DNA of 64,000 nt from Candidatus Laterigemmans baculatus. Lineage in GTDB: Bacteria; Planctomycetota; Planctomycetia; Pirellulales; Pirellulaceae. The notes beneath the pieces were generated by a model, which was given only the letters and a program-made list of their open reading frames with translations, did no database searches and was not told the DNA's origin. Positions 8,146 through 17,235 of the stretch are shown here, piece by piece. Both the position numbers and the translations under genes were made by a program. Each line of letters starts with the position of its first letter. Position 1 is the first letter of the stretch. Location of the stretch: positions 1-64,000 of the forward strand of contig NZ_WRPR01000034.1 of NCBI RefSeq assembly GCF_010367455.1, given 5' to 3'.

Positions 8146-10470
8146 ATGATGGTTTGCGGTTGCCCGATGCCTACGTTAGCCCTGCGAAAAGAGATGCGGC
8201 GAAGCGTCATCGACCGCACGGGACCGGCTCGGCGCGTGACCGGCGCCTTGCGGTTGCTTACAGGCTTCGCCCTGCTTGCCGCCTCGGTTCTGCTTGGGAG
8301 TGGCACCGCGTGGGGGCAGGACGAAAAAGCAGAGCCTGCCCAGGGGGCGGCCCCAGCCGGTGCCCCCGAGCCAGCTGCGGCCGAAGAAGCTGTGGCCGAA
8401 GGGGTCGCTGAAGAACGCGTGGGATACCGGGTTCAGGTTCCGCTACCGCTCCGCGGCGAGGCGGCTGCGGCGGTCCGTTCGGAATTGCAGAATCTCGCCC
8501 AAACGCTCGAGGCTCGCGGGGGCGGTGGGCGGCGGCCGACGGTGGTGTTGGAATTTGCCTCCGGCGGTGAAGCGAGCCGGGGGAGCACGTTCGAAGGGGC
8601 GTTGCTGGTGGCCCGATGGCTGGGGAGCCGCGAAGCCCGCTCGCTGCGGACCGTGGCCTACGTCGCCGGGCCGCTCGAAGGGCATGCGGTCCTGCCGGTG
8701 CTCGCCTGCGATGAGTTCGTGGTCGCTCCCACGGCGAGCCTCGGCAATGCTTCGGCCGACGAGGTCGAAGTCGACCCGGCGGTCGCGCTGGTCTATACGT
8801 CGATCGCCGCCCGGCGGGGAGCGGTGCCCGAGGCGGCGGTTCAGGCACTGGTCGACCCGCGCGTCGAACTGGTGCTGGCGACGCCCATCGAGGGACCCGA
8901 GCGATTCGTGACCGGTGCCGAGCTGGCTGAGCTCCGCGATGCGGGGCAAGCGTGGAAAGAGGAACAGCTCTCGGCGGCCGGACGCCCGGCCCTGTTCTCC
9001 GCCGCTCAGCTGCGAAACTACCGCTGGGCCAGCCAGATTGTGGAAAGCCCCGACCAGTTGGCCACGGCGCTCGGGCTGAGCCGTTTGGACGAGCCGACGT
9101 CGGCAGCCGTGGCAGGACCGAAAGGGGCTGTGCGGATCGCGCTCAACGGTCCGATCAACAGCAGCCGCGTGCGTCGCTACGAGTCGAACATCGCCGCGGC
9201 GCTTAGCGGTGAGAAGGCCGATTCGCTGTTCGTGATGATCGACAGTCCCGGCGGCGATTTGGGCAGCAGTCTGTGGTTTGCGATGACGTTGTCGGCGTTC
9301 AACGAAAATCCGGGAGTCGCCGTCGGCTATGTCGAGAACGAAGCCCGCGGCGACGCGGCGCTGGTGGCGATCGGCTGCAAGCCGCTGTACCTGAATCCCC
9401 AGGCCCGGATCGGCGGGAGTGGAGCCGAGGCGATCACGCGCCGCGATGTGCTCGACCTCCGCGAAGCGATCGAGGAACTGGCCCTGCAGACCGGCCGCCC
9501 GGCGGCGCTGCTGGTGGGGCTGCTCGATCCGACCGCTGAGATTTACCGCTACACCGATCGCCGCACCGGCCGCATCGCCTACTTCGAGGGGGGACGCCTC
9601 GGCACCGACGACGCCGAGCAGTGGCAGCGGGGAGAGCGGATCGAGATGTCCAACGGGTTGACCGCCAGCGAAGCGATCCGGTTGGGGTTGGCCGAAGGGG
9701 AAGCGGATTCGCCCACTCTGGCCGCCAGCCGCGGTGGGTTTGAGGAGTTGCCTCCGCCGCTAGCCGACCGGCCGATCGTGCACGCGGTGGAATGGCTCGC
9801 TGGGATTCCCGGGTTGCCGATGTTGCTGCTGTTTCTTGGCTGCATGGCGTTTGCGATGGAGCTGAGTGCCCCTGGGCTGGGGATTCCCGGCTTCATCTCG
9901 ATGCTCTGCTTCACCATGTTTTTCTGGATCAGCTTCCTCTCGGGGACGGCCGAGTGGTTGGAGGTCTCGCTGTTTGTTGGCGGGGTGATCTGCATCCTGA
10001 TCGAGGTGTTGGTGATTCCCGGGGTGGGAGTGTTTGGGATCGGCGGGTTGCTGATGGTCGTCGCCTCGATCGTGCTGGCCAGCCAGACGTTTGTGATTCC
10101 GCGGAACGCGTACCAGTACGAGCAGACGACCCTGGGGCTGCTGACCGTGTTGGTTGCCTTCGGGGGAATCATGGGAGGCCTGGTCGCCCTGCGGTTTCTG
10201 CTTCCCGGCGTCCCGTTGTTTCGGCATCTGATCATGCCGGGGCCGAATTCGGACGAGATGATCGAGCAGGAACAGCGGGAACACTTGGTGCATTACGAAT
10301 GGCTGCTGGGACTCGAAGGGGTCGCCGTGACGCCGCTGCGACCGGCTGGCAAAGCCCGTTTTCAGGATCAGGTCGTCGCCGTGGTGAGTGAAGGTTCGCC
10401 GCTTAGCCCCGGCGATCCGCTACGGGTCATCGAGGTCCATGGCAACCGCGTCGTCGTCGAACCCGCTTGA
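8146..10470 (+). CDS. NfeD-type membrane-bound ClpP-class serine protease (long NfeD)
   Basis: A 774-residue exported membrane protein. An N-terminal signal segment (LLTGFALLAASVLLGSGTAWG) is followed by a degenerate ClpP/SppA-like half and then a second ClpP-like domain containing MIDSPGGDLGSS (about residues 364-375). Several transmembrane helices occupy about residues 545-690, and a C-terminal NfeD OB-fold lies at about 720-774 (GVAVTPLRPAGKARF to GNRVVVE). Long NfeD proteins cleave flotillin-family partners in characterised cases, and floA follows two genes downstream. In-frame starts at 8146, 8149, 8167 and 8194 are possible; 8194 would give the shortest leader. It overlaps or abuts the next NfeD gene. 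Confidence 0.9.
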   Translation: MMVCGCPMPTLALRKEMRRSVIDRTGPARRVTGALRLLTGFALLAASVLLGSGTAWGQDEKAEPAQGAAPAGAPEPAAAEEAVAEGVAEERVGYRVQVPLPLRGEAAAAVRSELQNLAQTLEARGGGGRRPTVVLEFASGGEASRGSTFEGALLVARWLGSREARSLRTVAYVAGPLEGHAVLPVLACDEFVVAPTASLGNASADEVEVDPAVALVYTSIAARRGAVPEAAVQALVDPRVELVLATPIEGPERFVTGAELAELRDAGQAWKEEQLSAAGRPALFSAAQLRNYRWASQIVESPDQLATALGLSRLDEPTSAAVAGPKGAVRIALNGPINSSRVRRYESNIAAALSGEKADSLFVMIDSPGGDLGSSLWFAMTLSAFNENPGVAVGYVENEARGDAALVAIGCKPLYLNPQARIGGSGAEAITRRDVLDLREAIEELALQTGRPAALLVGLLDPTAEIYRYTDRRTGRIAYFEGGRLGTDDAEQWQRGERIEMSNGLTASEAIRLGLAEGEADSPTLAASRGGFEELPPPLADRPIVHAVEWLAGIPGLPMLLLFLGCMAFAMELSAPGLGIPGFISMLCFTMFFWISFLSGTAEWLEVSLFVGGVICILIEVLVIPGVGVFGIGGLLMVVASIVLASQTFVIPRNAYQYEQTTLGLLTVLVAFGGIMGGLVALRFLLPGVPLFRHLIMPGPNSDEMIEQEQREHLVHYEWLLGLEGVAVTPLRPAGKARFQDQVVAVVSEGSPLSPGDPLRVIEVHGNRVVVEPA

Positions 10471-10481
10471 GCATTGCCGTC

Positions 10482-11075
10482 ATGTCGGACGCATTGGTGT
10501 GGTCCATCGGGCTGTTGATCTTCGCGCTCTTTTGCGTGGTCGCGGAGTTTCTCGTACCGAGTGCTGGATTGATCGGCATCGCCGCGGCGCTCTCGTTCAT
10601 TGCGGCGATCTTGGTCGCGTTCGGTGAGAGCCAATCGCTGGGGATGACGTTTCTGGCGATCGCGATGATTTCGCTGCCGGTGTTGCTGACAGCCATGGTG
10701 CGGATCTGGCCGCAGACGCCGGTGGGGCGACGGATGCTGAACCTCCCGGGGGGCGGGTCCGAGGAGCGGGCGGTGGTGGAGGATCCGAGGATGGTCGAGC
10801 TGCGGTCGTTGGTCGGCCGCGTCGGCGTGGCCCGGACTGACCTGTTACCGAGCGGGCTCATTGAGATCGAGGGCCGGCGGTACGACGCAGTCGCTCCCGG
10901 AGCGGCGATCGATCGTGGTGCCGCGGTCGAAGTCTTCAATGTCGAGACGGGAAAAATCCGTGTGCGGCGGACCGACCGGCAGCCTTCGCCGCCGCCCGAC
11001 GCGCGGCCTCAAGCGATCACCGACACGCCGCTGGACGAACTGGATCTGGAGGATCTCGGCGATCCGCTGAGCTGA
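10482..11075 (+). CDS. Short NfeD family membrane protein
   Basis: A 197-residue protein with two to three N-terminal hydrophobic segments (about residues 5-75) and a C-terminal NfeD OB-fold (LVGRVGVARTDLLPSG to GAAVEVFNVETGKIRVRR). It lacks a protease domain, so it is the short NfeD class that normally pairs with flotillins in membrane microdomains. The ATG at 10482 lies 11 bases after the upstream stop; a TTG at 10467 overlapping the upstream stop is an alternative start. Its place between long NfeD and floA supports one operon. Confidence 0.88.
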   Translation: MSDALVWSIGLLIFALFCVVAEFLVPSAGLIGIAAALSFIAAILVAFGESQSLGMTFLAIAMISLPVLLTAMVRIWPQTPVGRRMLNLPGGGSEERAVVEDPRMVELRSLVGRVGVARTDLLPSGLIEIEGRRYDAVAPGAAIDRGAAVEVFNVETGKIRVRRTDRQPSPPPDARPQAITDTPLDELDLEDLGDPLS

Positions 11076-11208
11076 TTGAGCCTTCGATTTCCTCTCCGCT
11101 CGGGCCCCCCAGCCGGCTCGGCTCTCGCTAGAATGGCGACACGAGCAACTAGGCTCGGCACGCATCAGGGAGCACTGCTCCAGGTTCATCATCGCAGAGG
11201 TCGCTCAA

Positions 11209-12258
11209 GTGCCAGGTGCTGATTCCACAACCGCTCTGTTGTTGATCGCCGCCGTCGTCGTGGTTGGCTTCGTGATGGTCATCGGTCTGGTCCTCATGAA
11301 CTACTTCGGTCTGTGGATCCAGTCGCTGCTGACCGGAGCCGACATCTCGATCTTCGACTTGTTCGGAATGACGTTCCGGAAAGTCAACGCGCGGGCGATC
11401 GTGCGGAGCCGAATCATGGCGGCCCAGGCCGGTTTGGAAGATCCGGAGCTGACGAGCAAAGCCCTTGAGGCGCACTATCTTGCTGGCGGAAACGTGGCCC
11501 AGGTGATCCGGGCCCTGATCGCGGCCAAGAAAGCGAAAACGATCAGCCTCACTTTCCGCGAGGCGGCGGCGATCGACTTGGCGGGGCGCGATGTGCTCGA
11601 ATCGGTTCAGACGAGCGTTTATCCGAAAGTCATCGATTGCCCCCCGCGGGGAGCCGCCAAGCCGTCGCTCGATGCGGTCGCCAAGGACGGCATCCAGCTG
11701 ATGGTCAAAGCTCGCGTCACGGTCCGCGCCAACCTCCAGCAGCTGATCGGGGGAGCGACCGAAGAGACAATCATCGCTCGCGTCGGGGAAGGAATCGTCA
11801 GTGCCATCGGGAGTGCCGACTCGCACAAACGGGTGCTGGAGAATCCCGATCTGATCTCCAAAGCCGTGCTGGCCAAGCGGCTCGACTCGCAGACCGCTTT
11901 TGAAATCGTCTCGATCGACATCGCTGATATCGACGTTGGGGCCAACGTTGGGGCTCGGCTGCAAGCCGACCAAGCCGAAGCCGATACCCGCGTCGCTCGC
12001 GCCGCGGCCGAACAGAAACGCGCCGCTGCGGTGGCGACCGAACAAGAAATGCAGGCCAAGATCGAGCAGAGTCGCGCCAGCCTCGTCCAGGCTCAGGCGG
12101 CGGTCCCCGAAGCGATGGCCGAAGCGTTCCGCAGCGGGCTGCTGACGATTCTCGATTACTACAAACTGCAAAACGTCAGCGCCGATACCGAAATGCGGCG
12201 GACCATCGCTGGTACGGCCGGATCGAGCAGCAGCAGTAATCCGGCCCCTGTCCAGTAA
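11209..12258 (+). CDS. floA: Flotillin-like protein FloA
   Basis: A 349-residue flotillin-like lipid-raft scaffold of the FloA/UPF0365 family. The N-terminus holds one membrane hairpin ([18 protein letters not shown] and the following segment), then the family hallmark LTGADIS-FDL-GM-FRKV (about residues 43-65), the SPFH-like core with ARVTVRAN, and a coiled-coil, Ala/Glu-rich C-terminal half ([20 protein letters not shown]). FloA organises membrane microdomains and associates with NfeD proteins, matching the two upstream genes. The start is GTG at 11209, preceded by a 133-base spacer, so it may also have its own promoter. Confidence 0.95.
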   Translation: MPGADSTTALLLIAAVVVVGFVMVIGLVLMNYFGLWIQSLLTGADISIFDLFGMTFRKVNARAIVRSRIMAAQAGLEDPELTSKALEAHYLAGGNVAQVIRALIAAKKAKTISLTFREAAAIDLAGRDVLESVQTSVYPKVIDCPPRGAAKPSLDAVAKDGIQLMVKARVTVRANLQQLIGGATEETIIARVGEGIVSAIGSADSHKRVLENPDLISKAVLAKRLDSQTAFEIVSIDIADIDVGANVGARLQADQAEADTRVARAAAEQKRAAAVATEQEMQAKIEQSRASLVQAQAAVPEAMAEAFRSGLLTILDYYKLQNVSADTEMRRTIAGTAGSSSSSNPAPVQ

Positions 12259-12353
12259 GGCAAGCCCGCATCGAATAGGCCCGCCGGTACTCCCGCCGGT
12301 ACTCCCGCCGGTTCTTCTGGCGGGGCACGGCAGACTCGTGAAGGACTGAGAAT

Positions 12354-12899
12354 ATGTCAGGTGAGCTGGAGGATTTTCTCCGCCGCGCCGCCCAGCGGCG
12401 GGCCGAGAACGCGGCCGCCCGCAAAGACCGCCCCCAACCGCCCCGCCGTCCCGAGTACACCCAGCGGGATCGCGAGCGGGTGATGACCAGCAGCGACCCG
12501 GACGAGGAGATCGTGGTCGCCGATCTCGTTCCAGCCCAACCGGTCGAGGAGCGGCGGCTGCAGCGAACTTCGGTCGGTCAGGAGTCGGCCGAAGCAATCC
12601 GGCGCAAACTCAAGGCGAAGCTGGAGCAGGCGTCGGCGAAGCAAAGCCGTCAGGGACACGCCGGTGGGAGCGAGAACCGCGCGACCGGCGGCGACCAGGG
12701 CAACTCGGGCCAAAGCACCACTGGGCAGGGTGTGGGGATGCTGGGGCAGATGGCCCGCAAGAGCGACGCGGTCACGGGGACTTCGGGCGGTTCCCCAGCG
12801 CTCCAGGCCGTGCTGCGGCTGATTCATGACCCCCACGGCGTCGACCAAGCGATCCTCGCCCGAGAAATCCTCGATCGGCCCACCCACCGCTGGGAATAG
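12354..12899 (+). CDS. Hypothetical protein (downstream of floA)
   Basis: A 181-residue soluble, charged protein that I do not recognise. The N-terminus is Arg/Glu-rich and probably helical ([17 protein letters not shown]), the middle is Gln/Gly/Ser-rich and likely disordered, and the C-terminus has a short conserved-looking [13 protein letters not shown] segment. No signal peptide or membrane segment is visible. It starts 95 bases after floA, on the same strand, with the small repeat GTACTCCCGCCG in the gap. Codon use resembles its neighbours, and a planctomycete-restricted family is likely. Confidence 0.7.
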   Translation: MSGELEDFLRRAAQRRAENAAARKDRPQPPRRPEYTQRDRERVMTSSDPDEEIVVADLVPAQPVEERRLQRTSVGQESAEAIRRKLKAKLEQASAKQSRQGHAGGSENRATGGDQGNSGQSTTGQGVGMLGQMARKSDAVTGTSGGSPALQAVLRLIHDPHGVDQAILAREILDRPTHRWE

Positions 12900-12912
12900 A
12901 AGAAAGCGAACC

Positions 12913-13839
12913 GTGTCGGAATTAGCAATTGCACCGGGACAAACACGCCTCGGTTGGATCGGTACCGGCGTGATGGGCGCCAGCATGTGCGGCCATCTGC
13001 TCGACGCCGGCTACCAGACGACTTGCTTCAATCGCTCTCCGGAAAAGGCGGAGCCGCTGGTCGCCCGCGGAGCGAGTTTGGCGGGCAGCGTTGCCGAACT
13101 CGTGGCTCAGAGCGACGTCGTGTTCACGATGCTCGGCTACCCCCAGGATGTCCGCCAAGTCGTCCTTGGGAGCGACGGCATTTTGGCAGCTGCCCGCAGC
13201 GGCATGGTTTTGGTCGACATGACCACCAGTCAGCCGTCGTTGGCGATGGAGATTGCCGAAGCGGCCGAGCGGCAAGGAGTCGCCGCGGTTGATGCTCCGG
13301 TCAGTGGCGGCGACGTGGGGGCTCGCGAAGCCCGCTTGTCGATCATGATCGGCGGTCGCGAAGAAGTCGTCCGCACGCTCACCCCGCTGCTCGAACTCCT
13401 GGGCACCACGATCGTTCGCCAAGGAGGGCCGGGAGCAGGCCAGCACACCAAGATGGTCAACCAGACGCTGATCGCGACCAACATGATCGGTGTCTGCGAA
13501 GCGCTGCTGTATGCCCAGGCAGCCGAACTTGATTTGGAAACGGTCCTGCGGTCCGTCGCTTCCGGAGCCGCCGGCAGTTGGTCGCTGTCGAATCTCGCCC
13601 CCCGCATGATGGGCGGTGATTTTGCTCCGGGATTTTTTGTCGAGCACTTCATCAAGGATATGGGGATCGCACTCGACGAAGCCAACCGAATGGGGCTCGC
13701 CCTCCCTGGGCTCGCCCTGGCGCGGCAGCTCTACGAAGCCGTTCGAGCTCAGGGGCACGCTCGAGACGGCACGCAGGCGTTGATTTTGGCCTTAGCGACT
13801 CTCAACGCCCGCACCTGGCCGACCGGTGCGTCAGGCTAG
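12913..13839 (+). CDS. NAD(P)-dependent beta-hydroxyacid dehydrogenase family protein
   Basis: A 308-residue member of the 3-hydroxyisobutyrate/tartronate-semialdehyde/6-phosphogluconate dehydrogenase family. Rossmann motif GTGVMG sits at residues 17-22, the substrate-binding [11 protein letters not shown] at about 128-138, and the catalytic Lys180 with Asn183 in GQHTKMVNQ. Such enzymes oxidise beta-hydroxy acids or reduce semialdehydes; the substrate here is unknown. The start is the GTG at 12913 after GAAGAAAG; an earlier in-frame ATG at 12826 would overlap the preceding gene by 70 bases and add a tail without family similarity. It is probably the last gene of the NfeD/floA run. Confidence 0.9.
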   Translation: MSELAIAPGQTRLGWIGTGVMGASMCGHLLDAGYQTTCFNRSPEKAEPLVARGASLAGSVAELVAQSDVVFTMLGYPQDVRQVVLGSDGILAAARSGMVLVDMTTSQPSLAMEIAEAAERQGVAAVDAPVSGGDVGAREARLSIMIGGREEVVRTLTPLLELLGTTIVRQGGPGAGQHTKMVNQTLIATNMIGVCEALLYAQAAELDLETVLRSVASGAAGSWSLSNLAPRMMGGDFAPGFFVEHFIKDMGIALDEANRMGLALPGLALARQLYEAVRAQGHARDGTQALILALATLNARTWPTGASG

Positions 13840-13860
13840 GCGCTGTCAGCACCTAAACGA

Positions 13861-14100
13861 CACCCTCCCCCCGGGCATTGATCTCTACACAAGTCGTACG
13901 ACCTACCATCACCCTCCCCCCGGGAGGGTCGAGCGTCAGCGAGGGGAGGGAGAGCAACCCCTAACGATAGCCCCAAGTGAAACTTACCGTTGCGGAAACC
14001 CTCCCCGCTCGTTCCTCGCGACCCTCCCGGGGGGAGGGTGTTGGCTGTGCTTTTTCTAGCCCTTGGACTTGTGTAGAGACCCATGCCCGGGGGGAGGGTA
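13861..14100. repeat. GGGAGGG/CCCTCCC nested palindromic element
   Basis: The 450-base gap between the dehydrogenase and the sulfite reductase holds a compound inverted repeat. Outer arms 13862-13894 and 14067-14099 match at 31 of 33 positions. Inside them, 13912-13953 and 14000-14042 are a second inverted pair, each beginning ACCCTCCCC and including the palindrome CTCCCGGGGGGAG or its complement. The same motif recurs at 23894-24019. It has the layout of a REP/MITE-like dispersed element or a large terminator; no gene is present. Confidence 0.75.
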
Positions 14101-14140
14101 ATGCTAAGGAACGGTCCTCGTGCGAGACGCATCCACTTAG

Positions 14141-14178
14141 CTCAGGCGGAAAAGCCTGACCTGCGGGGAGCGCCTGAG
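14141..14178 (+). promoter_or_regulatory. Possible alternative-hairpin leader of the sulfite reductase gene
   Basis: CTCAGGCG (14141-14148) is perfectly complementary to CGCCTGAG (14171-14178), while CAGGC within it (14143-14147) can instead pair with GCCTG (14154-14158). The two stems are mutually exclusive, about 110 bases before the start codon. This could be a small regulatory switch in the leader, but no known riboswitch class is recognised. Confidence 0.25.
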
Positions 14179-14290
14179 TTGCCCGCGGGAATTTGGCGTG
14201 GTGAGTCGGCCGGAGGACCGGTATATTCCATAGGAATTGCCCCGCCTCGCCGTTTGAAACTGCATTTGTCACAAGGACCGTGCGGATAAT

Positions 14291-16030
14291 ATGTCCACCG
14301 ATACTCCCCAATCCCCCGACACGCAGAAGCTGACTGCCTTCGAGAAGCTGAAGGAGGACAGTCGCTACCTGCGCGGCACGATCGCCGAGGAATTGAAGGA
14401 GCCGACGGACCATTTTGACAAAGACAACATCCAGCTGCTGAAATTCCACGGGATGTATCAGCAGGATGACCGCGACCTTCGCGGGGCAGCCCGCAAGGAA
14501 GGGGGCGGCAAGGCGTTCGGGATGATGTTGCGGTCGCGGATTCCGGGAGGCCGGATGACCAGCGAGCAGTTCCTCGCGGAACTCGACCTGTGCGACGAGT
14601 TCGGCAACGCCACGATGAAGATCACCACGCGGCAATCGATTCAGCTGCACGGGATCGCCAAGGGCAACCTGAAGCAAACGATCAAGCGGATCAACGACGT
14701 CCAGCTCTCGACGCTGGCCGCCTGCGGCGACGTCAACCGCAACGTCATGTGCTGCCCGGCCAAGCGGGCCGATGGACTGCACCAGGAGATTCAGGATCTT
14801 TCGCAGGATCTGGCGATGAGCCTGGCGCCGCAGACGACCGGCTACTACGAGCTGTGGATGACCGATCCCGAGACCGACGAGAAGACGCTGGTCGGCGGGC
14901 AACCGGAAGGAAGCGTCGTCGAGCCGCTGTACGGACCGCGTTATCTGCCCCGTAAGTTCAAGTGCGCGGTGACGCTGGCCGACGACAACTGCGTCGACAT
15001 TTACGCCAACGACTTGGGATTTTTGGCAGTCGTACGCGACGGAAAGATCATCGGCTACAACGTGCTCGTCGGCGGCAGCATGGGAGTCACGCCGAGCGCC
15101 GCAAAGACTTTCCCGGCGCTGGCCAAGCGGATGGCGTTCGTGACTCCCGATCAAGTCATCGACGTGGCCAAAGCGGTGATCATGGTCCAGCGCGACTATG
15201 GCAACCGCGAAGACCGCAAACGGGCCCGCATGAAGTACTTGATCCACGACTGGGGGATCGAGCGGTTTCGGGCGATGGTCGAAGAATACTTCGGTTCGCC
15301 GCTTCAGGACTGCACGCCCGATGACGTCAGCGGCTTTGACGACCACATGGGCTGGCAGGAGCAAGGTGATGGGCTGTGGTCGTATGGCCTGAACATCGAG
15401 AACGGCCGCTTGTACGACAACGAGCATCGGCAGCTGAAAGAGGCGATGCGGGAGATATGCGGCAAGCTCAACCCGAACGTTCGCTTGACCGCCCACCAAA
15501 GCGTGATCTTCTGCGATTTGCAGGAGTCGGATCGCGCGGTGTTGGAGGAGATTTGCCGGCGCCATCGCGTGCCGTTGACCGAGGAGACCAGCACCGTCCG
15601 CCGCTGGTCGATGGCTTGCGTCGCGCTGCCCACTTGCGGGTTGGCGATCACCGAGAGCGAGCGGATTTTGCCGAGCATCATCGATTCGATTGAACAGCCG
15701 CTGGCGAAGCTCGGCCTGGATCGCGACGCCTTCACGATCCGCATGACCGGCTGCCCCAACGGTTGCGCCCGCCCCTACAACTCCGACATCGCCTTGGTCG
15801 GTAAAGCCAAAGGCAAGTACACCCTGTTCGCAGGCGGCGCACTGCTCGGCACTCGGCTGGCCTACATCTACAAAGACATGGTCCCCGAGGAGAGCGTGAC
15901 CGAGGAGCTGATCGGGATCTTCGCGGCCTACAAAGCCAACCGCGAGCAAGGCGAGTCGCTGGGCGATTTCTGCCATCGCGTCGGCCGCGACGCCCTCGAA
16001 ACGCTTGCCGCCGAAGCACCGAAACCGTGA
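14291..16030 (+). CDS. sir: Assimilatory ferredoxin-type sulfite reductase (NirA/Sir family)
   Basis: A 579-residue siroheme/4Fe-4S reductase that would carry out the six-electron reduction of sulfite to sulfide for cysteine synthesis. Cluster and siroheme ligands are visible as Cys443 and Cys449 (CVALPTC) and Cys488 and Cys492 (GCPNGC). The sequences around them (CVALPTCGLAITESER, GCPNGCARPY) resemble sulfite rather than nitrite reductases. Two nitrite/sulfite ferredoxin-like half domains and the TRQSIQLHGI siroheme-binding segment lie upstream. It stands alone between repeat-rich spacers, preceded by an AAGGA ribosome site. Generic annotation would be NirA family; nitrite reduction is the alternative. 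Confidence 0.88.
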   Translation: MSTDTPQSPDTQKLTAFEKLKEDSRYLRGTIAEELKEPTDHFDKDNIQLLKFHGMYQQDDRDLRGAARKEGGGKAFGMMLRSRIPGGRMTSEQFLAELDLCDEFGNATMKITTRQSIQLHGIAKGNLKQTIKRINDVQLSTLAACGDVNRNVMCCPAKRADGLHQEIQDLSQDLAMSLAPQTTGYYELWMTDPETDEKTLVGGQPEGSVVEPLYGPRYLPRKFKCAVTLADDNCVDIYANDLGFLAVVRDGKIIGYNVLVGGSMGVTPSAAKTFPALAKRMAFVTPDQVIDVAKAVIMVQRDYGNREDRKRARMKYLIHDWGIERFRAMVEEYFGSPLQDCTPDDVSGFDDHMGWQEQGDGLWSYGLNIENGRLYDNEHRQLKEAMREICGKLNPNVRLTAHQSVIFCDLQESDRAVLEEICRRHRVPLTEETSTVRRWSMACVALPTCGLAITESERILPSIIDSIEQPLAKLGLDRDAFTIRMTGCPNGCARPYNSDIALVGKAKGKYTLFAGGALLGTRLAYIYKDMVPEESVTEELIGIFAAYKANREQGESLGDFCHRVGRDALETLAAEAPKP

Positions 16031-16036
16031 AGGTAG

Positions 16037-16122
16037 TTGGTTAGCTGTTAGCGAGTTAGCTGTTAGCGAAGAAGCTAACCAGCCAGCTAATTGCTAACCA
16101 GCTAATTGCTAACCAGCTAATC
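16037..16122. repeat. GTTAGCTG / CAGCTAAT tandem and inverted repeats
   Basis: Directly after the sulfite reductase stop, two GTTAGCTGTTAGCGA units are followed by three GCTAACCAGCTAATT-type units in the opposite sense. The two halves can pair into a strong hairpin, so it may work as a terminator for the sulfite reductase transcript. Confidence 0.6.
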
Positions 16123-16167
16123 CCACCGGGTGGCAGACGGCAAGCGCCAGCGGTTATCCTTGCGGCC

Positions 16168-17022
<855 letters not shown>

Positions 17023-17040
17023 CAGCGGCTAGCCCTCACC

Positions 17041-17230
17041 CGTACTCAGCGCAGCGGTACCCCCACTCGTACTCAGCGCAGCGGTACTCGTACTCGTACT
17101 CAGCGCAGCGGTACTCGTACTCAGCGCAGCGGTACTCGTACTCGACCCGTCAGCGCTGAGAGCGAGTACGAGTACGAGTACGAATCTAAAACCTGAAGCC
17201 TGAAACCTGAAACCTTAAACCTGAAACCTC
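17041..17230. repeat. Tandem repeats before the aldehyde dehydrogenase
   Basis: Four copies of the 20-mer CGTACTCAGCGCAGCGGTAC begin at 17041, 17068, 17095 and 17116. GAGTAC repeats at 17161-17183 are complementary to the GTACTC spacers. Six AACCTGA-type heptamers then fill 17189-17230, ending 5 bases before the next start codon, so the ribosome-binding region of that gene is itself repeat DNA. Confidence 0.8.
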
Positions 17231-17235
17231 AAAAA

